In this document: positions 22,101 through 33,308 of the stretch, in pieces
Numbering within the stretch: position 1 is the first letter of the stretch
Layout of the letters: each line of letters begins with the position of its first letter
From: Dactylorhiza incarnata
Lineage: Eukaryota; Streptophyta; Magnoliopsida; Asparagales; Orchidaceae
Assembly: GCA_033032865.1 (NCBI GenBank)
Contig: JAWHQI010000730.1
Coordinates: forward strand, 124,001-188,000
Direction: 5' to 3'
DNA length: 64,000 bases
Program-made: the position numbers and the translations under genes
The notes under the pieces: generated by a model
The model's database searches: none
The model's input: the letters and a program-made list of their open reading frames with translations, nothing else
Told to the model about the DNA's origin: nothing

Positions 22101-24764
22101 GCTTGGTCGCCACTTCTCTTTTCTTCTGCTGGACGGGCTTGAACTCAGGAGACACATTGAGATGATGGCAAGCCACGTCCGGATCCACCCCTGACATGTC
22201 CTCCGCTGACCAAGCGAAGACATCCAGATTCTTCAGCAGGCAGGAGATTAGCTCCGCTTTCTCCTCCTCTTGCAATTCAGCGTTGATGACTAGTTTCTTT
22301 TCTGTCTCCTCAGCAACAGGAACTTCTTGGGTTGCTTGGGCAGGTTCCAAGTGAGCCCCTTCTCGATCCTTCTCTTCCTCTGCAGGCCCTGAAGATTCAG
22401 CAATCATCAAAACCTCAGCCTCGGCCTCGGGAAGTGGAACGTCAGTGATCACGTTGACAGTTCGGACGTAGCACTCCCGAGCCACCTTTGGGTTGCTCCT
22501 GACCCGATATTGTTTCCCTTCTGCGGCGAACTTGAGAGCGAGGTGAAAAGTAGATACTACCGCTCTGTATGCGTTGAGAATCGGCCTCCCGAAGATAGCA
22601 CAGTAGTTGCTCGGGGCGTCCACCACCACAAAATTGACTAACTTTATCACCCCTCCAAGAGAGACCAGGAGCTTCACTGAACCCTCTACTTCCTTCTTCT
22701 CCCCAGAAAAGCCATAGAGGGGCCCATCGGTGGAAAGCAGCTGCTTTCCAGTCTTCAGGGCCTCGAAAGTTGGGCGGAAAAGGAGGTTGACGGAGCTGCC
22801 AGTATCAACCAGAATCTTGTGGACCGTGTAGTTTTCGATGACGGCCTTGATGACCACCGCGTCATCGAAAGGATTAGCATTAGGGGGAAGGTCATCCTGA
22901 CCAAACGTGACGACAGTGCTTTCGGGAGGAGAACTTGTTGTGGCTGCCACTTCCTGCTTTAGAACTCTTGCAATACTGGATTTGCGAGATGATTCCGCTC
23001 CAGCTCCCCCATGGATACAATAGATGTCCCCAAAGGGGCCCACATCATTGACTTCGATGCATTCGGTAGAGGGATGGATGTCACCATAACAGCCGGCGTT
23101 CTCGACGTCGGCACACTCCCAGGTCACTTCTACTGTTTCTTTCTCCTTTCTCTTCTCGGTGGCTGGCTCGGCAATTTATCTTTCTGAATCAGACCCCGGA
23201 GCTTTCCTTCTCCCAGGAGCCTTTCTATAAGCAGACGAAGGGCCCGACAATCATCAGTCAAATGTCCCCTCTCTTTATGGTATTCACAATAAAGGTTCGG
23301 ATTTCGACTATGAACATCCGACTTCAGAGGAGCAGGCCTTTTGAAATCTGTCCTCTTTTGCAGAATTTGGACTACCTCGTCCATGGTGACATTCAGGGGG
23401 GTGAACGAGTCTTGCGAATTATCGTATTGAGTTGATGGAAGGACTGGAGGTGGCTGCGCGGCATACTGTGGTAAGTATACCGGCATGATCTGCGGAAGGA
23501 GAGCGGATGGAGCGGGAGCGATGGCCAGCGGTGGTTTCTGGTCTTGAAATCGCTGATGGCCCATAAATGGTTGTTTATTTTTGAAGTTCCTCCCCCTTTG
23601 GGAGCGGGGTTCGAAGTGGGACTGATTTGATGGTGGACGATGGAAGGATGTATTTGATGGCTCCTTGTCGCTTACCAACTTCGCGACGTAATCTGGATTG
23701 CTCTTTTCTCCTCTGATAAACATATTTGCCAGACTTATCATCTCTTGATAAGTCCTGGGCTCCCTTATATTTGCTTCAAACTTTAGGGGGCCCTCCCTCA
23801 GGCCATGGATGAGGGCAACCCTATACAGCTCCGGGTCCACATTCTGGATTTCCATGATCTCTCTTTGGAATCGATCCACAAAATGGGCCCATGTTTCGCC
23901 TTCCCGTTGTTTTATATCAAAGAGGGCCGCCGGGCCACTCTTTCTTTTCTTCGAGGTGGAGAATCTTAGCAGGAATTCTTTTCGCAGCTCCGCGAAACAA
24001 TGGATCGACCTGGGGTGCAATCCATAGAACCATTCCCTCGCTTGTCCTTCAAAGGAGGTTACGAGAAGCTTGCATTTGGTGGCATCGGTCAGGGTTCTGA
24101 GAGCAACGGCTGACTCAAAAGCTTGCAAATGAACCGTTGGGTCAGTCTCTCCATTGAACGCTGGCAGGCGAGGTTCCCTGAAATTATTAGGGGCAGGTTC
24201 CCCCCTGACTTCGTCCACAAAGGGAGAGGTCTCTTCCATGTCTTCATATTGAGGTGTAGGGTAATAAGCCGCTGGAGCTGCGGCTATTTGCGGACAGGCC
24301 GCCTGATGAGAAGACCGGGCGGCTGCTTCTGGCGGGTAGGAGTGATGGATGGGCACTTCAGGCGGGTAGGAAAGACGAGCCGCGCCCTCCGGCGGGTAGG
24401 AAAGACGGGCAGCATGGGAAGTCGCTCCCTGGAAGTCGAGGACTCGAGCTGGCATGTTGTGCGCGGCTTGATAGAAGTTTTCCCTAGCCACAGGGTCTTC
24501 TTGATGGAGCTGGAAGTTAGCGACTTGCGGTAGCGAGTAGGGAGGAGGTGGAGGAAGGACCGGGGTACCCGCCCGATTAGTCGCGGCCTGTTGCGGGACT
24601 AATCGCTCAGTCAGTATTGCTAAAGTCCGACTGATCTCTTCAAGTCGCTGATCAGTGGCCCGCTGAGCCCGCTCGGCTTCTCTCTTTGATTGCTCCAGGG
24701 CTTCCCATAGAGAATCCTCGCTATGATCGGAGCGGTCTCCAAGGGGGAACTGACGGTCTGACAT
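19126..24764 (-). pseudogene. E2 gag-pol polyprotein, one frameshift
   Basis: From the ATG at 24764 (MSDRQ...) to the TGA at 19126. The only lesion I see is a 1-bp deletion near 23170, between the gag zinc knuckle and protease; 544 aa precede it and about 1333 aa follow. Domains in order: Pro-rich N-terminus, retrotransposon gag core, CX2HX4HX4C knuckle, protease (VDTGSS), reverse transcriptase (YVDD), gypsy RNase H, archaeal-type RNase H (YVDGAS...TDS), and integrase with HHCC finger and D,D,E. In the other copies gag and pol share one frame, so the shift is taken as damage rather than programmed frameshifting. Reverting one base would restore the frame, so a close relative may be active. 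Confidence 0.9.
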
Positions 24765-24818
24765 TATGGTGGAAAAGGGATTTCGCCGACAATCCGCGAT
24801 CTGAAGGCCGCGTGTTTC
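24765..24818 (-). other. E2 5' leader
   Basis: The conserved segment between LTR and gag ATG, with the CGCG...CGCG stem region. It has no TGG next to the LTR, as in E1, E3 and E4. Confidence 0.6.
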
Positions 24819-25596
24819 TGTTGAGGCTGAGATCGCTCCTCCGAAGGAAACCGGAGGCTGCGGGTTGTCGGTTACTTTTTAAGTAGAAAAAAAGGGAGAC
24901 CGCTGGCAGCGGTCAAAACCAGACTTCGCCCGCCGCGGCGAATGCCACTCTTGCGATGGGCTTTCCTTTGATTACAAAAAAGAGGTTACAGCGGGCTGCA
25001 AGTGCAGGAAAAAAGAAGCCGGCCGGTCAGACAGTCCGCAAGACGGGAAACTTGAGTCCGCAGCTCAAACAAGCGAGCTCCAAGATTCAAGTGTGCTTGT
25101 CTTGTGAACAGTGCCGCCCCCTATTTATAGGCTTGGGGGCCTGCCCGAGCGGGCAGGGATAAAATAACCGCCTGCCCGGGTACAGGAGAAACGGGCAGGC
25201 GGTGACGGGATACACAAAAAGGGGAAGTAAATAAGCCGCGCGACTTGGCGGCTTGCCCTTCCGACTTGTCTGACCAGTAGCTAGAGATGAGGAGGCCAAG
25301 GCGATGAGGCTACCCGCTCGGTCTCTGCTATGAAACCGCGGCTTGTTCTTTAACTTTGGACCTTGGCTGCCTCTATTGCATAGGCCGCGCGACTTCCGAC
25401 TTGAGACCGCGGCTTGTCCTGTTGGACTTGGGCTCTGATTACCTTTAGTACTTGGAGGCGGCCTGAGTTGTCACAGACCGCTCGGCCTGTGCTAGCCGGA
25501 GCCGATAGACCTCGTTTGACCTGAACCGGGCGACTTAGACCCGCAAACCGCGCGGTCTGGGAGTAACCCTCCTGGAAGCAGTTTCCCCGGTAAACA
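24819..25596 (-). repeat. E2 5' LTR
   Basis: 778 bp, paired with 12037-12814. On the minus strand it has the U3 hairpins, TATAAATA near 25125 and the terminal hairpin module. TSD CGGGC follows at 25597-25601. Confidence 0.95.
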
Positions 25597-25601
25597 CGGG
25601 C

Positions 25602-26712
25602 GGTTTGAAATAAGCATGTACCAGGACTTTCGGGCGGTCTGGTTATTAAATCGGGCGGTCTAAAATAAGCAGGTTTCAAAGATGTCATACGGTTTGGTTT
25701 TCAGATCGGACGGTTTGAAATAAAAGGGATGTCTTTAGAATATCACAAGATAAATGACAAGGATCAAGCATAATCATGACCGGCCGACCTCATGGTCCGG
25801 GTTGTGAATTTATCATCTTTATGGTTTTCAAATTCGGTCCGTTCGGATAGTGACAGACTCTTTTCGATCAGGCAGTTATGATTCTCATTGCAAGTATTAA
25901 ACCTACTAATCGCTCGAATTATGTATATAGTCCGTGCGGGTTGTCAACTGATGCTATATAAAGTTGCCATATAAATTGTTCGGATTAAATATTAACTGCA
26001 CGGTCTATCAACTGATTTTCTTACGACTTGATACTCTGTCCTGCAAGGCAATTATGTAAAGCCAGGTTATGGTCGCGCGGCTTGATTATTTTAATTTCTT
26101 GATTGGTTATCAGTTACATTCACGGGGGTGACTTGCAGCAATCATAATTGCAAATCGCTTGTGTTAAAATACTGGCCGCTCGGTCTGTTGATGGTTCTTA
26201 TGACTTGGCATTCTTTACCCTGAAAAGTAAGTATGCAGGGTCTAGTAACAACCACGCGGCTTGGTTATGTTTGAACTCTTGGCTATCACAAGACATCCGT
26301 AATGCAGAAGCTTGGATTCCAATCCGCTCGGTTATATATCCGGATTGCATCGACTATCCAACAAAACATTACAGTTAACACTTTCTCAGGATGAATCAAG
26401 TCCACCTGATCCGGATTGAGGAAACAAGCTATGCGAATAGGGTTTTTTGCTAACAATTACTTTACCGGAATCCTATGAAGATCATTGTCCTAACCGATCG
26501 GGTTAAATATTGAGTCGCACGACTTGGTTAGAAGGGTCAATTATCTAAGACAGAAAGAGATCGCAAACAATTACAAGTAAGTCGCAGGAAGTAAACAGAT
26601 AGACAGGTAAAAGCTTTTCATTCTATTATCAAACCATTCTTACATCATGCTTTAAACCGACTGGCTAATAAAATCAAGCCGTCAACTATTCAAAATAAAA
26701 AGCAAAATACAG
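25602..26712. other. E1 spacer, right part
   Basis: AT-rich, with no gene. It continues the E1 spacer interrupted at 12036; the join matches the uninterrupted E3 sequence at 54361-54380. It contains A/G-CCGNNCGG-T/C palindromes in otherwise AT-rich DNA, for example 26174-26183. Confidence 0.7.
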
Positions 26713-28518
26713 CTACTGATTATTCGACTTAAGTTTCTTAGACGCAGGAGTACTCGAGAGTTCGCTGCCGTCAATTGAAACGTCAGGGGAATAACCCTCG
26801 CTACCCGACGAGGATGAGCTGCTTAATTCGCCCGACTTGCGCCCACTCCCTTCGGAATCGCTGGATCCAGACTCCGAGCCGCTCTCATCACTTTTAGCCG
26901 TTGCGGTTTCTTCGGCCTCATCATCCTCATCGTCGCTCTCCTCCGAGCTGGATCCGTCGACTTTATTCTTTCCTTTCGCTTTCCGCCTGATCTTCTCTAA
27001 CTTCCTTTGCAAGATCGGGTAGGCGTCTGAGAAAGTAAAATGCTCAAAACTGGGCGCGGACCCTTTGAGCTCCCGCAAACGGTTGAAAGCATTGTCAATT
27101 CCCTTGGCGACATGAGGAAAGAGTTCCTCCTGGTAGACCGGGTCGGTCTCATCATACTTTGCCTGCAAGAAAAAGTAAGGTAAGGGACCGTGCTGTCTGA
27201 AAAATTCAGAAGGATGACTGACCAGGTGATAACTTACCGATTCGGCTTCCTTTAGCCGCGCATTTTCCTTCTTTAATTCGGCAATTTCCTTCTCTAGGTG
27301 ATCATTCGCTTTAATCAACCTTTTGAAGGTCATTCCCATGAAAACATTAGTGATGAGGCTCTCGGCACCAACCCGCGCAGCTTCTCTGGCGAGCTCTTCT
27401 TCCGGAATCTTCCTCAACCTCCTGAAGTTCCGTCGGCCGAACATGGCGATGCTGGCGGCCTCAGCATGCCGACCCAACTTCTCATTCGCCCAGTGAGGAA
27501 GCGCAGTAGAGACCTGGACACCATCGCTGTCCGGATGCCAGGTCAAGACCGGGTGGCCTTTTAAATCCTTCACCTTGCTGAAGGAACGAAGGGCGGAGAA
27601 GTCGCCCGAGGAGGCCGAATCCTCCCCATCGGATGGCAGCGGCTTGTTCCTGGCTTGTCTTTTCCTCTTCTCCGTCTGAGTTAAGATTAAGCCGGCCGGG
27701 CTAACCGGCTTGTTAGCAGGGACAACGGCTTGGGCTACAAAAGGAGAAGAGTCGGCACAAGAGATCGAGCGGTCAACATTGAAGTCGAAAGCAAGGGAAA
27801 GCTTACTATCTTCAGGCCGAACATTCTCTAGCTCGGCAAGTAGCAGGATGTAGTAGCTTATGTTAAGCCGCTCATCCTTGAGAAGCTTGCAGGTTTTCTT
27901 CTCGACCTCGCTTATTGGGACCTGTTGAAAGGCCTCCTCAGGCCGCACTTGCGGATTCGGGTTCAACATGCCAAGTCGGCCTTCGAAGATCAAGTACCTC
28001 TCCGACCAGGCTGTGACCTTGTTCGCAAGGTTGACCATCTTCAACCCGCGGCAGCCGAAGTAGAGATGGCCTTTGAAGATATTCGACTCGGAGTTTGGGA
28101 TAGCCCGCACCGAGAATATCTTCCTGAAAAGGACTATAAAGAAGCGGACTCTCTCAGACCGTAGGTAGGAGATGAAGCTGCAAATCCCGGCCATCGAGTT
28201 AGGAGAAATTTGGCCGGGTACAACTCCATAATGGTCAAAGATCGTAGCGAGCTCAATCGAAATAGGGAACTTGAAGCCACAATCGAAATGGTCGATTGGG
28301 ATCGCGATTTGATTTGGCCCAGAAGAATTCATCCGCTCATCACGGAGCGGAAGCCGCGCGAGCAGCGGGCTGTCAGTCATGTGTTTCTCAACTAATTCGT
28401 CCAATTCGGCCTTTGTCAAGCGGCACTCATCGAGGTCTGCAGAGTGAAAGGCCACAGCGGCTTCGGAGCGAGTAGCAGAGGTTTTTGCAGGTCGCTTCGG
28501 TTGGCGCTTTGCTCCCAT
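26713..28518 (-). CDS. E1 gene 2 (antisense): PF04195-like protein, three exons
   Basis: Predicted complement join 26713-27162, 27238-27734 and 27807-28518, 552 aa, with the same exon sizes and phases as E2 (712, 497 and 450 nt). Introns are 72 and 75 bp. Both are multiples of three and free of stops, so the unspliced frame also stays open (601 aa). The PF04195-like region lies near residues 60-200; a coiled coil precedes intron 2; the tail is acidic and Ser-rich. The frame is intact although E1's gag-pol and gene 1 are broken. Role unknown. Confidence 0.72.
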   Translation of the reverse strand: MGAKRQPKRPAKTSATRSEAAVAFHSADLDECRLTKAELDELVEKHMTDSPLLARLPLRDERMNSSGPNQIAIPIDHFDCGFKFPISIELATIFDHYGVVPGQISPNSMAGICSFISYLRSERVRFFIVLFRKIFSVRAIPNSESNIFKGHLYFGCRGLKMVNLANKVTAWSERYLIFEGRLGMLNPNPQVRPEEAFQQVPISEVEKKTCKLLKDERLNISYYILLLAELENVRPEDSKLSLAFDFNVDRSISCADSSPFVAQAVVPANKPVSPAGLILTQTEKRKRQARNKPLPSDGEDSASSGDFSALRSFSKVKDLKGHPVLTWHPDSDGVQVSTALPHWANEKLGRHAEAASIAMFGRRNFRRLRKIPEEELAREAARVGAESLITNVFMGMTFKRLIKANDHLEKEIAELKKENARLKEAESVSYHLVSHPSEFFRQHGPLPYFFLQAKYDETDPVYQEELFPHVAKGIDNAFNRLRELKGSAPSFEHFTFSDAYPILQRKLEKIRRKAKGKNKVDGSSSEESDDEDDEAEETATAKSDESGSESGSSDSEGSGRKSGELSSSSSSGSEGYSPDVSIDGSELSSTPASKKLKSNNQ

Positions 28519-28555
28519 CTTGAAGTTTTGGTAAGAAGACTTTCGGAAGGGCGCT

Positions 28556-28562
28556 ACTTATA
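28556..28562 (-). promoter_or_regulatory. TATA box of E1 gene 2
   Basis: Reverse-strand TATAAGT, about 40 bp before the ATG, equivalent to 15337-15346 in E2. Confidence 0.55.
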
Positions 28563-28862
28563 GGAATGGCTGATCTGCACTTAGCAAGGGTCAAATCACG
28601 ACTAGACCAATCAACCCACACGGGTGCACCACCACAAAGACAAGTATAATTCATCAGGCGAATTAAAAAAGCGCAGAAACAAGCCGATCGGTTTATATAA
28701 AACAGACATCAATCAGCACAAAAGAGTGTCAAAATAAATTCAAATACATAGACCGAGCGGCCTAAAAGACAGACCGAATATTATGAAATTAAGTTCAAAA
28801 CAGTTGTCCGAAGGACCGAATAGAAAAAATATTACAAATTGATGTCTTAAGGCCACTCGTCA

Positions 28863-30844
28863 CTAGCGGGTATCACTCGATTCATCCTCCCTGTGAAGTC
28901 GCGCGACATGATCGCCGATCTGAAGGACAGTCCCTTGCATTTGATTCATGTTGTGATTAAGGCGGTTGATCATGCTATGAAGCCGCGCGGCATCCCTCTC
29001 TACTCGCGCCGCCGAGATCACACGAGTAGGTAAGGCCGCTGCGGGCTCATGAACGCTAGCAACTGGATGGATCACCTCGGCTACAGGAAGAGACGAACTC
29101 GTCCCTGCATCCGGGCGGCGTGACCCACGCCGACCTTCATCAGCAGCATTAAGGGGGCGCCGGCTTCCGCCGACTTCCCTCGACAAATGGAGATATTTAT
29201 CTCGGTAGTAGGCGCAGTCCGCTTCAAGCTTCTGAATCTCCTTCTTTCCGCGGTCAACCCGGGTGGTCAGTGCTGCCACTTGATCCTGCTGCGCTTTCTC
29301 CTTTTCTCGACGCTCTCTCCGCTCGGCCTCCAGCGCAGCCCGATTCTCCTTCCTTTCAGCCTCCAGTTCCGCCCGCAGCGCAATCTTTTCCTCCTGAGCG
29401 GTCTTCTCCCGCTCCTCAAGGGCCCTCAGCTGCTTTGAAAGGGCTTCAAGATTCCTTTGAAGACGGCCCATCTCATCCTCAATCCGAGTATCCGGTACAA
29501 CCTGGGATCCTGGCAAAGGTGGATCAAGTGGAGGAAGAAAGGTCACCAGTTCGCCCGGCTTCGGAATAGAGTCACGATCATCTGCAATAAGAAAAAATGG
29601 TCAAAGAGTGTTCAAAAAGAGATCGTTCTCTTCGAATCTTCCTCGCTTACAAGCCGCGGTGGTTTGGGTTGAATTCGGGCGGACAGGTCGCCTTGCTTGC
29701 TCGGTATCAAACTTTCGGCGTTGTTCTCTCCACGATCTCTCGCTTAGCGGCAGAAAATTGAGCAGCGGAGGGAAAGAAGCTGGGCGCGGGTTCAACAACG
29801 AAGCGAGCGACTTGTTTCGAGGCCGCGGCTTGAAAAAAACGAACAGGGCGGTAACCCGTTTCCTTCTTACCTTGAAGCAGAAGGTTGGGAGGCAGCGGTG
29901 GCAGTCTGGAAAGCTGATCTCTTACACGCTTCGCCTTCACCTGCATAAGCCGCAGACCTGTCATCACGGTATCTTCGGGTGCCAGAACGGTTTTTTCGAT
30001 CGCAACTTCAGGGAGGACGGCCCCCTTAGTGCTAGTCGCAACCTCAGGGAGGATGGCCTACTTAAAGCTGGTCGCATCCTCAGACAGGGCGGCTCTTTTC
30101 TCTCCTGGCGGGTTGGCAGCCTGCAGTTCGAAAGAGGTTCTCAGCTGATCATCTTGCTTTTGAAGAGAATCAAAATCCTTGAGGAGATCACTTACGGAAA
30201 TGCTATGAGCATCAACGGGAGCCTGTTCGTTCAACTGGGGGGAGGGGGTAATCATGCCCTCCGAGACTTCATTCTCGCGCGACTTGCCTTGCAGGCTGTC
30301 CGCTCTCGGTTTCCCGGACGCTTCTTCTTAAGAAGCCTGTCCGCTGCGGACTCCTCCTTCTTCCTCTTTTTCGATTTTAGCGCAGTTGGTTTTTCTGGGC
30401 TGTCCTCGATGTCAACTACTGAAGCTTGCTGGTCGCTCGGCTTAGGGGAGTCAACTGCCTCTCCCCCTTCGTCCCTTATTTTTAGATGAAAAACCCCGGA
30501 TGGGGTAACCTCCACTTTGAAACACTCATCCCATCGCCCTTCGGGATGATGGTCTCCGAGTCTGCCTTATCCGACGGAGGAGGTGGGTTGTTTCCTTTGT
30601 CAGAGAAGGTCGGGGGATCAGCCGGGGGTGGGTTCGGACAACTCGCCTCCTTTTTAGTCGACAAGTCGACTGTCTGCTCGGGAAGCAGCTCGGCAGGCGG
30701 GTCGATCGGCCTACTCGTGGAAGCAATCGTTACTGTATTATCAGGCCACGTCGTCTTCTTCTTCCTCTTATCCTTCGAACGGTCTCTCTCGAGGCTTTTT
30801 CCGGGCTTCTCAAGAACTTCGAGCTGGGCCATTAAATCCACCAT
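28863..30844 (-). pseudogene. E1 gene 1 (antisense), broken
   Basis: Equivalent of E2 gene 1, with ATG at 30844. Exon 1 has a 1-bp deletion near 30532, and a deletion of about 30 bp near 30330 that shifts the frame within the central basic cluster. A further deviation near 30058 ends the open frame. Exon 2 (28863-29581, acceptor TTATTGCAG) is intact and carries the coiled coil and conserved C-terminal tail. The start and exon 2 match the other copies, so this is a decayed member of the same gene. Confidence 0.8.
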
Positions 30845-30941
30845 CTTTTTTGGGCTGTTCAACCTGAAAGTCCTAACCGCGATAGGCGAGTAGTGACTCG
30901 TGATAACAATGGACTTATGCCAGAACAGAAGCTCCTGGAAC

Positions 30942-30948
30942 ATTTATA
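30942..30948 (-). promoter_or_regulatory. TATA box of E1 gene 1
   Basis: Reverse-strand TATAAAT between gene 1 and the 3' LTR, as in the other copies. Confidence 0.55.
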
Positions 30949-31033
30949 ACCAACAGGGTGAAATCGGCGCAGTCTCCGGCTAGAACTGATAATTTCGAAA
31001 TCTTTTCGGAAATTTAAAAATATGCGGGGATTA

Positions 31034-31809
31034 TGTTTACCTAGAAGACCGCTCTCAATAGGATTACACGCAGACCATGCGGTTTGCGGATCCAGTTCGC
31101 TCGGCTCAGGTTGCACAGGGTCCACCAACACCAACTAGCACAGGCCAGGCGGTTTGACATAATTCAGACCGCCTCCAAGTACTAGAGATAATCCAGGCCC
31201 AAGTCCAACAGGGCAAGTCGCGGTCTCAAGTCGGAGATCAGGCGGATTGTGCCATAGAGACAAGCCAAGGTTCGAGGTCAAAGAACAAGCCGCGATCTCA
31301 AGACGGAGACCGCTCGGATCGCATCACCGCCTTGGTCGCGTCATCCTCAGCCTCTGGTCAGGCAAGTCGAAAGGGCAAGCCGCCAAGTCGCGCGGCTTCT
31401 TTCTTTTCATTCTTTGTGTATCCCGTCACCGCCTGCCCGTTTCTCCTGTACCCGGGCAGGCGGTTATTTTATCCCTGCCCGTTCGGGCAGGCCCCCAAGC
31501 CTATAAATAGTGGGCGACACTGTTCCCAAGGCACGCACACTCGAATCTAGGAGCTCGCTTGTTTGAGCTGCGGACTCGAGTTTCCCGTCTTGCGAACTGT
31601 CTGACCGGCCGGCTTCTCTTTTCCTGCACTTGTAACCGCTGTAACCGCCTCATTTTAATCAAAGGAAAGCCCGTCACAGGAGTGGCATTCGCCATGACGG
31701 GCGAAGTCTGGCCTTGACCGCTGCTAGCGGTCTCATTTTCCCCACCTAAAAAGTAACCGGCAACCCGCAGCCTCCGATTTCCTTCGGAGGTGCGATTTCG
31801 AACTCAACA
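31034..31809 (+). repeat. E1 3' LTR
   Basis: 776 bp, preceded by GCGGGGATTA and followed by TSD CACTA (31810-31814). U3 has the 12-bp arms ACCGCCTGCCCG/CGGGCAGGCGGT (31428-31465 region) and CCTGCCCG/CGGGCAGG before the TATAAATA at about 31502. Confidence 0.95.
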
Positions 31810-33308
31810 CACTAAATGAAGTTGATCGAGTAAATCCTATTCTCCTTAGGATGTATGGCTCTGAGCTCTTTCCGAAAAGGTGTTTTGTGTAAAATCCGGA
31901 CATCCGGATATAAAGTTATAGCTGTTTGAAGTTTAGGTGTAGGTTGGAGCTAAATCCCACATTACCACTTCAACTCAATGTATATCGAACACTAAATGGA
32001 CTACATTGGGTAAAACATGCTCTCCATTGAATGTAGGGCTCAGGGCTCATTTCGAAGAGGTGTTGTGGGCAAAAATAACACAACCTGATCAAAAGTTATG
32101 GCTGTTTGATGTTTAGGTGTCATTTGGAGCTACATTTTGAATTAACAGAGCAACCCGCTCAATATAGACAACTAAATGAACTGTAATGGGTAAAACTTGT
32201 GCTTCAATGAATGTAGGGCTCCGATATCATTCCTAAATGGTGTTGTATGGGGTAAAATCAGACAACCAGATCAAAAGTTATTGCTCTTTTAAAGTTTGAG
32301 TGTCATTTGGAGCTAAATCTCTCACTTTGACTACAAACCACATCTAAAATTCTTTCATTTTGAAATTTATGTGTCATTTGGAACTAAATCTCGCATTACC
32401 ACTACAACCCACTGTATATCGACCTCTAAACGACCTTGAATGGGTTAAATTCGTTCTCCATTGGATTTTGGGCTCCGATCTCATTACGAAAAGGTATTGT
32501 GGGCGAAAATCGGACAACCGGATAAAAAGTTATGGATCTTTAAAGCTTAGGTCTCCTTTCGAGCTAAATACATTATTACAAACCCGCTGTATATTGACCA
32601 CTAAACAAACTGGATGGGTAAAATTTGCTCTCCATTGGATGCAGGGCTCCGAGCTCTTTCCAAAAAGGTGTTGTGCTCAAAAATCGGACAACCAGATCAA
32701 AAGTTATGGCTGTTACTGTTTATGTGTCAAGAGGAGCCCTCGTCACCATTGCAACCCCCTGTATATTGACCACTAAAATGAGCTGGAAGGGTTTATAATT
32801 GTGCTCCATTGGATGTATGCCTCCGAGCATATTCCGAAAAGGTGATGTGGGCAAAAATCAAACATACAAATCAAAAGTTATGCCTGTTAGAAGTTTAGGT
32901 GTCATTTGGAGCGAAATTTCGCATTACCGCTGCAACGCTCTAAATAGTGACAACTAAATGAACTGGAATGGGTAAAACTTGTGCTCCAATGAATGTAGTG
33001 CTAGGAGCTCATTTCAAAAAGGTGTTGTGTGATCAAATCAGGCAACCGGATCAAAAGTCGTTGCGGTTTAATGTTTGAGTGTCATTTGGAGCTAAATCTC
33101 TCATTTTTTCTACAACCCACTGTAGATCAACCGCAAACGAACTGGAATGGGTAAAACTTGTTGTCTAATGGATGCAGGGCTCCGATCTCATTCTGAAAAG
33201 TCGTTGTGGAAAAAAAATCAGACAACCAGATCAAAAGTTATGGATGTTTAAAGTTTAGGTGCCAATTGGAGCAAACTCCCTCATTTCTACCACAATCCAC
33301 TATACGTC
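31810..33308. repeat. Satellite array, one higher-order repeat
   Basis: Continues the array cut at 5271 in the same phase. It spans 1499 bp, almost exactly one HOR unit, before E3 inserts at 33309. The diagnostic stretch recurs at about 32242. No gene seen. Confidence 0.93.

Larger units (their letters stand above)
12037..25596 (-). mobile_element. E2: near-intact family I Tat-lineage retrotransposon nested in E1
   Basis: 13,560 bp on the minus strand, flanked by TSD CGGGC (12032-12036 and 25597-25601). The LTRs are both 778 bp and differ at about seven sites by eye, so the insertion is fairly young. Reading from the right: 5' LTR, leader, gag-pol (minus), conserved block, hairpins, spacer, then two genes on the plus strand (antisense to the element), then 3' LTR. 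One frameshift is visible in gag-pol and none in the antisense genes. This is the best template here for the family I layout. Confidence 0.96.
5272..31809 (+). mobile_element. E1: family I Tat-lineage retrotransposon, split by E2
   Basis: TG...CA LTRs at 5272-6044 and 31034-31809 are flanked by the 5-bp TSD CACTA (5267-5271 and 31810-31814). Removing E2 and one TSD copy leaves about 13.0 kb. Order: 5' LTR, truncated gag-pol (+), conserved non-coding block, hairpins, spacer, antisense gene 2, antisense gene 1, 3' LTR. The satellite on either side joins smoothly once E1 is removed. The copy is inactive: gag-pol and gene 1 carry several lesions, although gene 2 looks intact. Confidence 0.95.

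Noticed and set aside
23130..23180. Programmed frameshift between gag and pol in E2
   Set aside because: E1, E3 and E4 have the two regions in one frame, so the E2 shift is a simple 1-bp deletion.
29608..30489. 293-aa open frame on the plus strand over E1 gene 1
   Set aside because: It is the reverse complement of the gene 1 reading frame; it is broken in other copies and has no TATA or start context.
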